From contig JAFLVD010000018.1 of the NCBI GenBank assembly GCA_022508485.1, positions 1 to 40,046 on the forward strand: a DNA stretch of 40,046 nt, read 5' to 3'. The position numbers were made by a program, and so were the translations under genes. The stretch is from Clostridiales bacterium (GTDB lineage: Bacteria; Bacillota; Clostridia; Christensenellales; Pumilibacteraceae). Shown one piece after another: positions 30,590 through 39,511 of this stretch (its first letter is position 1; every line of letters begins with the position of its first letter). The notes under the pieces are model-generated. The model saw only the letters and a program-made list of their open reading frames with translations. It made no database searches and had not been told where the DNA came from.

Positions 30590-33334
30590 TTACTCTATTC
30601 GTATCGTGCTCAGTATTCTCGTAAGAATGGTTACGATAAAGTAGCTTGCCAAAACGGTCGTAGAGACAAACAGCACCTGCGTAAGGTCGAGCGGCGCAAC
30701 GCCCATCGCCTCGCCCAATGCGAAAAAGAACACCGAGGTTAATAGCATGGCGCCAATCACAAGCACCGTTCTGTACACGTTAAACGGCTCGCACTGTTTT
30801 ATCAGCACCATTATTCCGGCACAGGACAGCGCGCACACATACATAGAAGTCAGCGCCGTATCGTCGATAGGAACGTTAAGCCCGAACAGGTATACCGCCA
30901 TTACGCTCAGCACCAACGCTATACCGCCGGGAATCGCGCGTATTATAACGTTTGCCAGGAATTTACCTTTTATAATGTTCTTATTCCCCTGCATTGCGAG
31001 GAAGAAGGACGGCGCGGCAATCGAGCAGCATTCGAGCGTCAAGAGGTTGTTTGTCGCAAGCGGATATATCGCGCCCGGCCACGCCAAAAAGATAATGGAA
31101 AGGATTATCGACATGAGCGTCTTCATAAGGAAGAGCGTACTCGAAGACTGAATGTTGTTGACGACTCGCCTTCCTTCCATAACGACGTCGGGCATGGACG
31201 TAAAGTCGTTGTCGAGTAGCACAAGGTGGCTTACGTTTTTTGCCGCCTCCGCGCCCGACGCGATAGACACCGAGCAGTCCGCCTCGCGCATGGCGAGGAT
31301 ATCGTTTACGCCGTCGCCCGTCATGGCAACGGTATGCTTTTTCGCTTTAATGGCGCCGACGAGCAGACGTTTTTGGTCGGGCGTAACCCTTCCGAAAACA
31401 GTGTACTTATCCGCCGCCTCGATAACGTCCTGATTGCTCAAACCCTCGAGCGAGATGTACTTTTCGGCGTTTTCCACGCCCACCCTTTTAGCGACCTCGG
31501 ACACGGTAATCGGGTTGTCGCCCGAAATAACCTTGACCGCAACGTTATTTTCCTTAAACCACTGTATCGTTTTAATCGCGTCGTCGCGGATATGGTCCTC
31601 TATAACGATAAGGCAAAGCGGACGGCGCACGGCAGGCAGCTTGTCGTCGACGAGGTTTGCCGGCGAGTGCGCGAGAACGAGCACGCGGTAGCCCTGCGCG
31701 GCGTTCTCGTTGATAATCTTTTCTATACGCGCGCCGACGTCCCTTAAAACGTATTCGGGCGCGCCGAGCATGTACGTGCCCTCGCCCTCGAAGGTTACCG
31801 CCGACAGCTTGCGCTGTGAGGAGAACGGCAAAACGGCAAGCGGCTTTAACGCCTTGCTGTACCCGAACTTATTGGCAAGCGCGAGCGCGGTCTGGTTATT
31901 GTCGCCGGTGGCGGTAAGAATCGAGCCTATAATATCGGGCAGACTGCTCGGCGTTTCGAAGCCTTTAATTTCTATTACGTTTTTGACTTCCATCGAGCCG
32001 TCGGTAATGGTGCCCGTTTTATCGAGGCACAGCACGTCCACCCTTGCGAGCATTTCTATACAGTAAAGGTCTTGAACAAGCGTTTGCTTTTTGGCAAGCC
32101 TTATAACCGACGCGGCAAGCGCGACGGAGGTTAATAGGAACATTCCGGCAGGTATCATGCCAATAACAGAGCCTGCCACCTGAGTAACTATTACGCGCCA
32201 GTCCTCGAACGACGCGACTCCGCCCTTAGGGACGAGGCTGTTGTAGTTTTTCCAAATGGAAACGGCGCCTATTGCGATAATAAACGGCGCAAGAATTTTT
32301 ATGACGAGCTTTATGGAATTCATAAGCTCGCTCTTGGGCTTACGGTACTTTTTTGCGTACGAGGACAGCGTTTCCACGTAGTTGGCGGATCCCACCTTGT
32401 CTACGCGCGCCGTAACCGAGCCGCTTACAACAAACGAGCCGCTGTACAGCATGTCGCCCTTGCGCTTTCTTACCGGCTCGCTTTCGCCGGTTAGCATCGA
32501 TTCGTTAACCTCGCACTCGCCCTCTACGACAACGGAGTCGGCGCAAATCTGCTTGCCCATTTCGTACATTATAATGTCGTCGAGGACAACGTCCGACGTA
32601 TGGATAACGACTCTCTCGCCGTCCCGTATTACTATTGCGGACGGCGCGGACACAAGCGACAGCTTGTCTATCATAATTTTGGATCTTATCTCTTGAATGA
32701 TACCTATTATGATATTCGCCGAGATAATGACCATAAAAAAGAGCTGCGAAAATCTCGCGCCGACGACGATTAGCGCCACGGCGACGACAAAGCACATAAT
32801 ATTAAAGAACGTAAATATATTGCTCGCAAAGATATAAAGGTAGCTTTTGCCGCCCTTCTTTTTTACAAAGTTATCGTAGCCCTGCTCGACGCGCTTTTCG
32901 ACAATCTCTTTGCTTAAACCCACTTTGGGATCGGTGTCGTAGCGCTCGGCGGCGGAAATATCGAAAGAAGCCGACTTCGACTTGGTTTTGCGTTTTTTGC
33001 TCTTTCCGCCCGTATGCGCCTGCTCGCGGCTTAACATGTGCTCGTCGATTGTCATCGACTTGTGATAGTAGCCGTAAACAAGCTCGTCCGACTGCGAGTA
33101 TTCCCTATCGTCGTCGTCGAATACCGAGCTGTCGATTACCGATTCTATCGACGAGCTGTGCGGCGCGGCGTCCGCCTCGCTGTTTCTCGCCGTCTTGGGC
33201 TGCGCCGGCTTGGTTTTGGGCCGCTTTACTGACGCGTCGGAAAGCACAACCGTATCGCCCGTAGCTTTTTGCTGTTCGAGCGTCGTCGTTTTTACCGTCG
33301 TTTTTTTGGTTGTAGGTTTGTCGGTGCTTTTCAT
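30590..33334 (-). CDS. CtpE-like cation-transporting P-type ATPase with long N-terminal tail
   Basis: The 914-residue ATPase has the TGES loop (MLTGESEPV), phosphorylated D438 in DKTGT, and TGDGVNDILAMREADC in the hinge. That last phrase is typical of the CtpE-like branch, whose characterised mycobacterial member takes up Ca2+. The helix-4 motif reads IPAG where the Ca2+ pumps have PEGL. About 140 residues at the N-terminus are charged and low complexity (a TTK/KPK-rich part, then the acidic DDDDREYSQSDE, then KSKKRKTKSKS), so this is probably a disordered cytoplasmic tail. The C-terminal helices are complete. The ion is inferred. The ribosome binding site is poor. It lies downstream of a duplicated promoter segment and has its own promoter after the ABC permease gene. 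Confidence 0.88.
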   Translation of the reverse strand: MKSTDKPTTKKTTVKTTTLEQQKATGDTVVLSDASVKRPKTKPAQPKTARNSEADAAPHSSSIESVIDSSVFDDDDREYSQSDELVYGYYHKSMTIDEHMLSREQAHTGGKSKKRKTKSKSASFDISAAERYDTDPKVGLSKEIVEKRVEQGYDNFVKKKGGKSYLYIFASNIFTFFNIMCFVVAVALIVVGARFSQLFFMVIISANIIIGIIQEIRSKIMIDKLSLVSAPSAIVIRDGERVVIHTSDVVLDDIIMYEMGKQICADSVVVEGECEVNESMLTGESEPVRKRKGDMLYSGSFVVSGSVTARVDKVGSANYVETLSSYAKKYRKPKSELMNSIKLVIKILAPFIIAIGAVSIWKNYNSLVPKGGVASFEDWRVIVTQVAGSVIGMIPAGMFLLTSVALAASVIRLAKKQTLVQDLYCIEMLARVDVLCLDKTGTITDGSMEVKNVIEIKGFETPSSLPDIIGSILTATGDNNQTALALANKFGYSKALKPLAVLPFSSQRKLSAVTFEGEGTYMLGAPEYVLRDVGARIEKIINENAAQGYRVLVLAHSPANLVDDKLPAVRRPLCLIVIEDHIRDDAIKTIQWFKENNVAVKVISGDNPITVSEVAKRVGVENAEKYISLEGLSNQDVIEAADKYTVFGRVTPDQKRLLVGAIKAKKHTVAMTGDGVNDILAMREADCSVSIASGAEAAKNVSHLVLLDNDFTSMPDVVMEGRRVVNNIQSSSTLFLMKTLMSIILSIIFLAWPGAIYPLATNNLLTLECCSIAAPSFFLAMQGNKNIIKGKFLANVIIRAIPGGIALVLSVMAVYLFGLNVPIDDTALTSMYVCALSCAGIMVLIKQCEPFNVYRTVLVIGAMLLTSVFFFALGEAMGVAPLDLTQVLFVSTTVLASYFIVTILTRILSTIRIE

Positions 33335-33350
33335 ATTGCTTGCGCTTTCT

Positions 33351-33462
33351 TTCCGTGTCGTTTTACTATTATATCACAATCACAGATTGATTCTTTGATT
33401 TCACCTATACGTGTTAAAGAACCGTTTCCTATCCGTGTCGTCTTACTATTATATCACAAAAA
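33351..33462 (-). repeat. Duplicated promoter-containing segment upstream of P-type ATPase
   Basis: The 27-28 base segments at 33351-33379 and 33434-33462 differ at only a few positions. Each contains TATAAT on the minus strand (33373-33368 and 33453-33448). The distal copy has TTGACA at 33475-33470, 16 bases upstream, and makes a full promoter. The proximal copy lacks a good -35. A partial duplication of the promoter is the simplest reading. Confidence 0.7.
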
Positions 33463-33488
33463 CTTTGTTTGTCAAGAATATTCTTAAT

Positions 33489-34247
33489 TTAGTCGCGGAA
33501 GCGGCGGAGAGCAAACGATAAAGTAAGCCGCGCCGCCCATTCGAGCAGTACCGAAATTATCACGGCGGCAAAGGTGAGTGCGATTAGGTTTGCGGTCATT
33601 AGGTAGCTTTGCGATAGGTTCATCAGCATGCCGAGGCTGTTTGCCGTCTGCATGAGGATTTCCGCCGCAATCGTTATCTTTATCCCAAACGACAGCGACG
33701 ACGACAGACTTTCGGGAAGTCCGGCCGCGGCGTTCGGGAGGTACACCGAACCGAATCTTTGCGCTCTCGACGCGCCGCATATTTTAGCGACCTCTATAAG
33801 CTCGTTCGGGACCGTCGCGTTTCGCGCCACGCTCGACGAAAAAAGCTGAGGAAGAAGCACGGTAACGCCGAGTATAATCGGAGTCAGCCTTGCGCCTGCC
33901 CAAATGGATATTACAAGCGCTATCGCCATTGTGGGAAGCGTTCTGAGCGCCGACATGAGCGGTGAAACAATTCCGTTAACCGCCTTAAACGACGTCGACA
34001 AAAAAAACAGCAAAAAGAACAGCGCAACCGAAATGCCGTAGCCTATTAAAGAGCGAACGAGCGTGCCCGACAGCGCGCGATAAAACTCGGCGCCGCGCAA
34101 AAGCTTTCCGAGCGCCGAAAAGGTAACCGAAATATCGGGAAGAATAAACTCGGTGCCGATAACCGCGGCGGAAATACCCCATACCGCAAACACTATCCCG
34201 ATAACGGCAATTATATAAACCGCATTTATAACCGCCTTTTTAATCAA
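33489..34247 (-). CDS. ABC transporter permease, SsuC/TauC-like
   Basis: The 252-residue membrane protein has about six helices and an EAA-type loop (VAKICGASRAQRFGSVYLPNAAAG) around residue 145-170, which docks an ABC ATPase. It belongs to the BPD_transp_1 family that serves nitrate, sulfonate and thiamine-precursor type importers. The gene overlaps the upstream binding-protein gene by eight bases, so the two are co-translated. The usual ATP-binding subunit is missing next to it: the next gene is an unrelated P-type ATPase with its own promoter. Substrate is unknown. Confidence 0.9.
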   Translation of the reverse strand: MIKKAVINAVYIIAVIGIVFAVWGISAAVIGTEFILPDISVTFSALGKLLRGAEFYRALSGTLVRSLIGYGISVALFFLLFFLSTSFKAVNGIVSPLMSALRTLPTMAIALVISIWAGARLTPIILGVTVLLPQLFSSSVARNATVPNELIEVAKICGASRAQRFGSVYLPNAAAGLPESLSSSLSFGIKITIAAEILMQTANSLGMLMNLSQSYLMTANLIALTFAAVIISVLLEWAARLTLSFALRRFRD

Positions 34248-35250
34248 GACCGGCTACCGGATCGTAATAGAAGCCGTCGTTCGGCACCTTAGCTATCGGC
34301 GAGCCGAGCGCGGTGCTCATTTCGATAAGCATGTTAAAGTACGTTTCGCAAGACTGCTTCGCGTTAATCGCAGGAACGGTTTTTATATTGCATCTTTTAA
34401 TCATGTCGGCAGTAAGAGTCGCAAGCGTCGTCGCGGTGCCCTCTTCCATGTGAGTCGATACCGCCTCGACTACTTCCGAGGGGTGTTCCTCCGCCCAGCC
34501 GTCCGCCGCATACAGTGCGGCAATAAAGCGGTCTACGTATTTCGCATTCGACTCGGTAAGCGATTTTTTAACTACGAGGCACGCCTGCGGAAACTCGCCG
34601 CCGAACGCCTCGCGCCACGCCGCCTGAACGTCGAGTACTATGTTTTTATTAAGCTTGTTGCAGAGCGTGGTGGCTGCCGGCTCTGCCAAAAAACCGTAGT
34701 CTATAAGACCGCCGGAAAGCTGCGGACCGATTTGAGCGCCGTCCGCAACGTAAGTGATGGACACCTTACCCTCTTCCGCCGTCGGAGTTTCGTGTTCGAC
34801 GTAAGATACCTGCGTTTTGTTAAGCAGCATTTTTAGCGCATGCTCGGGAACGTTCGACTGACCTATCACGCCAAGCTTTTTGCCGACGAGATCGGACAAA
34901 GTAATCTCGTCGCCGTTTCCTATAACGTACAGATTGCCGTGCGTGTTTACCGACGCCATTACGATATCCACGCCGCTGTTATAAAGGGTCGCCGCGGCGT
35001 TAATGGGAAGTATCGCCATGTCGGCGTCCCCCCTTGCGACGTGCTGGGCAATCGTAACCTTTGCGGCGTTCGGAACAACCGTAAAGTCCGCGCCCTCGTA
35101 CCCCTCGCTCATAAACTTGGCGAGCGCAATCGCCGGCGCGCCGTCCGGCATGTAAACGTGATATGTTTCCGAACTCTTTTCCGACGTGCAGCCGGCAAAG
35201 CCGATTGCCGCAATCACGGCGGCGGAAATAATCGAGATAAGTTTTTTCAT
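34240..35250 (-). CDS. ABC solute-binding lipoprotein (NMT1/SsuA-like)
   Basis: The 336-residue product starts with a signal peptide and lipobox FAGC (C21). The mature chain resembles the NMT1/THI5-like and SsuA families (MPDGAPAIALAKFMSEG; VGKKLGVIG near the middle). It should capture a small solute outside the cell for the permease that overlaps it by eight bases. An AAGGAG site ten bases before the ATG supports the start. Upstream, 72 bases away, is the TM1266-like gene. The substrate may be tied to that regulator's pathway (iron-only hydrogenase or its cofactors), but this is inferred from position only. Confidence 0.9.
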   Translation of the reverse strand: MKKLISIISAAVIAAIGFAGCTSEKSSETYHVYMPDGAPAIALAKFMSEGYEGADFTVVPNAAKVTIAQHVARGDADMAILPINAAATLYNSGVDIVMASVNTHGNLYVIGNGDEITLSDLVGKKLGVIGQSNVPEHALKMLLNKTQVSYVEHETPTAEEGKVSITYVADGAQIGPQLSGGLIDYGFLAEPAATTLCNKLNKNIVLDVQAAWREAFGGEFPQACLVVKKSLTESNAKYVDRFIAALYAADGWAEEHPSEVVEAVSTHMEEGTATTLATLTADMIKRCNIKTVPAINAKQSCETYFNMLIEMSTALGSPIAKVPNDGFYYDPVAGLD

Positions 35251-35322
35251 AATAGCAATTCTCCTTTATGCCTAAATTTATTTTGCTTTTTTTGCGGAAA
35301 ATTTACCGCATTGTAACCGTAT

Positions 35323-35586
35323 TTAATTCGCCTTACTCGGGAAAAGCGTTTTAGCTGTAACACCTCGTATAGCCCCCAGCTTTCCCGACAGCGAGTTAAT
35401 CTTGTCGAGCGGCGCGTCTATAACTATACTTATGGCGTTAATGCCGCGCTCGCGAATGGGCAGTCCCATTCTGCCGAGAATAAACGCGCCGTAGTCGTGA
35501 AGCACTGCGTTTACGCTTTCCACCGCGCCGACGTCCGACACGATTATTCCTATGAGCGCTATGCGCCCCGTTTCGTTTTGTTCCAT
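35323..35586 (-). CDS. TM1266-type iron-only hydrogenase system regulator (ACT-like)
   Basis: The 87-residue product matches the small TM1266 family from the visible stretches RIALIGIIVSD, GRMGLPIRERGINAISIV and LSGKLGAIRGV. The family has an ACT-like ferredoxin fold and is named for its link to [FeFe]-hydrogenase maturation genes; the biochemical role is not settled. The start at 35586 has a perfect AAGGAGG seven bases upstream, but that site is also the 3' arm of a terminator-like hairpin. It is first in a probable operon with a binding protein and a permease. No hydrogenase or maturase gene is in the window. Confidence 0.85.
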   Translation of the reverse strand: MEQNETGRIALIGIIVSDVGAVESVNAVLHDYGAFILGRMGLPIRERGINAISIVIDAPLDKINSLSGKLGAIRGVTAKTLFPSKAN

Positions 35587-35724
35587 AAAAAAACCTCCTT
35601 ACCGAAGGAGGATAACGCCAAAGGACACAGCGACACGCTAAACCCGACAACGAAAAACGTACTCGGTATTATAATGTCTTATGTTAAGCTCTTTGCCGTT
35701 AGGATTCCCTTTCGGTTCAGTACG
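35587..35724 (-). ncRNA. Structured leader (candidate riboswitch) upstream of TM1266-type gene
   Basis: The predicted 5' leader is about 137 bases. Near its 5' end CGTACT (35724-35719) can pair with AGTACG (35663-35658). It encloses two small hairpins, CCG...AGG-gaa-TCCT...CGG and CTTA-aca-TAAG, an arrangement like a three-way junction. Further down, CCTCCTT and AAGGAGG (35611-35605 and 35600-35594) form a stem followed by seven T, so it is a terminator and also hides the ribosome binding site. An upstream TCCTT could pair with AAGGA as the alternative fold. I cannot assign it to a known riboswitch class. Confidence 0.6.
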
Positions 35725-35729
35725 CGCTT

Positions 35730-35758
35730 ATTATAGCGCACGAAAGCGGAATTGTCAA
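35730..35758 (-). promoter_or_regulatory. Sigma-A promoter of TM1266-SBP-permease unit
   Basis: On the minus strand TTGACA (35758-35753) and TATAAT (35735-35730) are perfect and 17 bases apart. The predicted transcript start (about 35723) falls at the first arm of the leader's outer helix. Confidence 0.87.
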
Positions 35759-35800
35759 GCAAATACCGAGCGGCGCATATCTACGCCCTTTATAAAACAA

Positions 35801-35829
35801 TTGCCTACGTAATAAAAATATGGTATAAT
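35801..35829 (+). promoter_or_regulatory. Promoter of citrate synthase
   Basis: TTGCCT at 35801-35806 and TATAAT at 35824-35829, 17 bases apart. The -35 matches four of six bases. AAGGA at 35852-35856 is the ribosome binding site. Confidence 0.7.
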
Positions 35830-35862
35830 TACGGTATAAATTTTTAACGTAAAGGAATTGTC

Positions 35863-37257
35863 ATGGCGCAATTAGAAAATTTCCTGACCGACGTAATGCC
35901 GAAGATAAAAAAACTGAGCGTGCTTGCCGAAGATTCCGCGCTCGTCGACGACACGTTTTACACAATTTACGACGTTAAGCGCGGACTGAGGGATATAAAC
36001 GGAACAGGCGTTCTCGCCGGACTTACCGACATATCCGATATAGTCGCGTTCGAGGAAAACCCGGACGGCACGTTTAAGCACGACGAAAACGGAAAGCGCA
36101 TTCCTGCGCCCGGGCATTTACGGTACCGCGGAATAGAGATAGAGGATATCGTAAAGGGGTTTGTATCGGACAACCGCTTCGGCTTTGAGGAAGTGGCGTA
36201 CCTGCTGCTTTTCGGGTCTTTGCCCTCTCAAAAAGAACTAACCAACTTTACCGAAATTCTTAACGGGTTCAGAATACTGCCCGTGTCGTTTGTCCGCGAC
36301 GTTATTATGAAAGCGGCGAGCAAGGACTTGATGAACGGCCTTGCAAGAAGCGTACTGTATCTTTACTCATACGACGACAACGCCGACGACATATCAATAC
36401 CCAACGTACTTCGCCAGTGCCTGCAACTTATTGCGCAGTTCCCTATGCTCAGCGTGTACTCGTACCAGGTCCACAAATACTACCACGGCATGACCGGGCT
36501 TATAATACATAAACCCGACCGCGCTCTATCCACCGCTCAAAACATTCTTATGATGCTGAGAGAGGACGGAAAGTACACCGAACTCGAAGCTCGCGTCCTC
36601 GACCTTATGCTCGTACTTCACGCAGAGCACGGCGGCGGCAACAACTCGACTTTTTCGACGCACGTTCTGTCGTCGTCGGGTACCGACACGTACTCGGTGG
36701 TCGCGGCGTCGCTCGGCTCGCTGAAAGGACCTCGGCACGGCGGCGCCAACGCAAAGGTTACGCACATGATGGAGGACCTAAAACTGAATATAAAGGATCG
36801 GTCGGAAGGGTCCGTCCGCAAATATCTCGAAGGACTTGTCGACAGAAAGAACTTCGACAAGCAGGGACTTATCTACGGAATGGGGCACGCCGTGTACACC
36901 GTGTCCGATCCGCGCGCCAAAGTCGTAAGGTCGTACGTAAAACGGCTCGCCGCCGAAAAGAACATGGAAGACGAGTTTGCGCTGTACGAAACGGTAGAGC
37001 GGCTCGCGCCCGAGATTATCGCCGACAAGCGCAAGATATATAAAGGCGTTTGCGCCAATATCGACTTTTACTCGGGGCTTGTATACACAATGCTCGGAAT
37101 TCCGCCCGAAATGTTTACGCCCATGTTCGCCACCGCGCGCATTGTCGGCTGGTCGGCGCACCGCATAGAAGAGCTTGTCAATAAAGGAAAGATTATTCGT
37201 CCCAATTATAAATGCGTCTCCAAGCGCACCCCCTACACTCCGCTTATTAAGCGCTGA
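35863..37257 (+). CDS. gltA: Citrate synthase
   Basis: The 464-residue enzyme condenses oxaloacetate and acetyl-CoA to citrate. The catalytic triad is visible: H256 in AEHGGGN, H292 in GPRHGGAN and D401 in IDFYSG, matching His274/His320/Asp375 of the pig enzyme. The protein has an N-terminal stretch before the core, with RGLRDINGTGV and HLRYRGIEIEDI typical of bacterial enzymes. It sits alone on the plus strand under its own promoter and before a good terminator. It could also act on propionyl-CoA; that cannot be told here. In fermenters it usually serves 2-oxoglutarate and glutamate synthesis. Aconitase and isocitrate dehydrogenase genes are not nearby. Confidence 0.95.
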   Translation: MAQLENFLTDVMPKIKKLSVLAEDSALVDDTFYTIYDVKRGLRDINGTGVLAGLTDISDIVAFEENPDGTFKHDENGKRIPAPGHLRYRGIEIEDIVKGFVSDNRFGFEEVAYLLLFGSLPSQKELTNFTEILNGFRILPVSFVRDVIMKAASKDLMNGLARSVLYLYSYDDNADDISIPNVLRQCLQLIAQFPMLSVYSYQVHKYYHGMTGLIIHKPDRALSTAQNILMMLREDGKYTELEARVLDLMLVLHAEHGGGNNSTFSTHVLSSSGTDTYSVVAASLGSLKGPRHGGANAKVTHMMEDLKLNIKDRSEGSVRKYLEGLVDRKNFDKQGLIYGMGHAVYTVSDPRAKVVRSYVKRLAAEKNMEDEFALYETVERLAPEIIADKRKIYKGVCANIDFYSGLVYTMLGIPPEMFTPMFATARIVGWSAHRIEELVNKGKIIRPNYKCVSKRTPYTPLIKR

Positions 37258-37259
37258 CC

Positions 37260-37325
37260 TCTTCACTATTCACTATTACTTTTTCACTAATAAAGAGCCC
37301 CGATTGTTACGTCGGGGTTCCTTTT
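37260..37325 (+). terminator. Intrinsic terminator after citrate synthase, with AT-rich repeat
   Basis: GCCCCGA (37297-37303) pairs with TCGGGGT (37312-37318) and is followed by CCTTTTTG. It is preceded at 37260-37290 by the AT-rich TTCACTATTCACTATTACTT repeat also seen beside other terminators. Confidence 0.85.
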
Positions 37326-37348
37326 TGTTGATTATTGTTTTTATAACG

Positions 37349-39511
37349 TTAATTTGCGTCGATATCGTTGGTCATTAAATAAACGTCGTAGTCCTCAAAG
37401 TAGCCGTAAGGTATTTTAAGCTCGTTGACCACATACTCCTCTTCGTCTATCTTGACCTTCATATATTTACGCATTAAATCCGTCCAAGAGTCGCCGCTTG
37501 CGATATACGTTGCATATTCTACCGGTCCGTCGCCGTAATCTACCTCTTGAATACCTTTAACGTAAACGTTTCTTATAAAGTGCTCAGTCTTGATAACAAA
37601 ATACCAGGTCTCGCCGTGAGCGATGGAAAGGTTCACGCTGCCGGCGTTATTTGCGGTAATTTCGAGCCAGCTGTCAATAGGCGCGGTGCGGTTCTTGCTC
37701 ATGTACAGCCTTTCGCCCGGTTGTAAATTAAGCCTGCTAAGGTCTACCGCGCCCAAGCCGTTAACGGCCTTTCGAGACAGCGAAACGTTAAGCGTAAAGC
37801 CGTCCTGCTGCTCTTCCATAGCCGCACGCGTTATGGGGAAAGACCCGCCCGTTACAACCAGCGGTATCTCGGTCCTGTGATTTTCGTCTATCTCGATTGA
37901 ATCTTGACTGCCGGCAAAAACGGGGAAATTATCGCCGTTCTTGCGGAGGATTTGACTGCTTACCCACAAATATATCGCGTCCTCGCGGTTGACGGCGCTC
38001 GGCCAGAACCAAAGCTCGACAGCGTAAATATTGCCGTTTTCGTCGAACAGCTTGTCTTTTGCGAGATAGTATTCGTAATTACCCGTTTCCTCGTTTACCT
38101 GAGGATGCGAGTAGTAACGGTTGTAATTATCGTCCATCCAGGTTATCGAATAGACTGCGCCGCTATATACCGACGGACTGTAACAAAGCGCTTTTGTGCC
38201 AGACGTCGTTTCGTTGATTTTGAATTTGATAAAGTCGGTGTTCAAAGCCGATTGCTTTACCTTTACGTCGAACACCGCCATGCCCGTACGGAACGATTCG
38301 CCGCCGTCAGTCTTGTCCTTCGCCAAATCCGCCACGGTCGTACGGTCGATTACTATGCAGTACAGTTGCTCGTCCGCTTCGTCCTCGCGAACCCTTGTTA
38401 TCGGCACAGGATTAACGCTCACTCTGCCGCTGCCGTCAAAAGCCGTAAGATAAAACTCCATGTTTTCAACCGCGGTGCCGAATGCGTCCTCGTCGAACAA
38501 ATAGTAAAGCTTATCGCTTATACTCGTATTGCCGACGTTTTCCGGATTATCCACAAGCGAAACACCAACGTAAGCATACTGACTGCCGTTGCCGTTATAA
38601 GACATGCCACCCAAATAAATCCTTTGTCCGTTAAGGGTATATTCTTCCCCTTCGGGGTAACCGATCATAAATATACCTGTATCGTTGTGAACCTGCTTAT
38701 CCCAAAGCACGTGGAATATATCCCTGTCCTCGGCAAGGAATGTGTCGTAATTGGGATGAATCACTACGTCGTCCGTAAAAGCCGGGTAGGTTTCGAAATA
38801 GTACGCAAATTTATCGTTATACTTGACAGTCCTTCCGTCCAGCTTCACGTTAAACACGCTGCCCGCGCTGTAAGTAAAGCCGTCGGGACCGACAACCTCG
38901 TATTCCGCTCTAAGATATGCCGCGTCGGTGCTGCTGAAAATAAAGAAATTGGCGCCGAACGGAACGGTGATTTTATTGTTCTCAACCGGCTTAACCTCGC
39001 CGTTAAAGCATGTGGAAAGCGTCGTGTGAACTTTCTCGTCCTCTACCGCAACAACGTACTCTAAGTCGTCCATTCCGTCTATGACATAGCTTACGTCTAT
39101 GAGCTTGCAGGCAGTCGCATCCATCACGACTTTGATATCCTTGTCGGCGATTACGCTTGCCCTCCATTCCCTATTCGTTGCCAAATTTATAAAGTCGGGA
39201 AAGTCGTCGTAATCGACTACCGTGCCCTCTACGGGCTGACCGTTTACCGTAACGGACAAGCCCTCGTGATTGTAGCCGGGATTAAAGTATACCACAAGCT
39301 CAATCTGTGCGCCCTTGGGATATTCGGATTTACCGTCCGGGTAATTTAACTTAACATTTTCGCTTCCGCCGTGCGTTTCGACGGTGATGGTTATAAAATC
39401 GCCACCTCCACCGAATCCTCCGCCGGTTTCGCCGTCGCATGCAACAAGTGTAAATAAGTTAGCAAATGTAAGTGTTGCAATCAGTAAAAAAACCAATAAC
39501 TTTCTTTTCAT
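37349..39511 (-). CDS. Large extracellular lipoprotein, unknown function
   Basis: The 720-residue product has a signal peptide ending in LVAC (lipidated C25), then a Gly-rich linker (GGGFGGGG) and a long, mostly beta-type extracellular part. I do not recognise a catalytic family. The first 120 residues after the linker resemble small beta domains of the kind found in surface adhesins (ITITVETHGG and a YPKGAQIELVVYF strand). Later parts are rich in Asp, Tyr and Gly. A carbohydrate-binding or surface-structural role is possible but not shown. AGGAGG lies just before the ATG. It converges on citrate synthase and shares the intergenic terminator region. Confidence 0.8.
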   Translation of the reverse strand: MKRKLLVFLLIATLTFANLFTLVACDGETGGGFGGGGDFITITVETHGGSENVKLNYPDGKSEYPKGAQIELVVYFNPGYNHEGLSVTVNGQPVEGTVVDYDDFPDFINLATNREWRASVIADKDIKVVMDATACKLIDVSYVIDGMDDLEYVVAVEDEKVHTTLSTCFNGEVKPVENNKITVPFGANFFIFSSTDAAYLRAEYEVVGPDGFTYSAGSVFNVKLDGRTVKYNDKFAYYFETYPAFTDDVVIHPNYDTFLAEDRDIFHVLWDKQVHNDTGIFMIGYPEGEEYTLNGQRIYLGGMSYNGNGSQYAYVGVSLVDNPENVGNTSISDKLYYLFDEDAFGTAVENMEFYLTAFDGSGRVSVNPVPITRVREDEADEQLYCIVIDRTTVADLAKDKTDGGESFRTGMAVFDVKVKQSALNTDFIKFKINETTSGTKALCYSPSVYSGAVYSITWMDDNYNRYYSHPQVNEETGNYEYYLAKDKLFDENGNIYAVELWFWPSAVNREDAIYLWVSSQILRKNGDNFPVFAGSQDSIEIDENHRTEIPLVVTGGSFPITRAAMEEQQDGFTLNVSLSRKAVNGLGAVDLSRLNLQPGERLYMSKNRTAPIDSWLEITANNAGSVNLSIAHGETWYFVIKTEHFIRNVYVKGIQEVDYGDGPVEYATYIASGDSWTDLMRKYMKVKIDEEEYVVNELKIPYGYFEDYDVYLMTNDIDAN

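Noticed and set aside
35587-35724. T-box or TPP/THF riboswitch in the TM1266 leader.
   Set aside because: No T-box UGGN-type core and no matching TPP or THF conserved strings were found; left as an unassigned structured leader.
37904-39064. A 386-residue plus-strand frame over the large lipoprotein gene.
   Set aside because: The minus-strand gene has signal peptide and AGGAGG; the antisense frame is basic and featureless.
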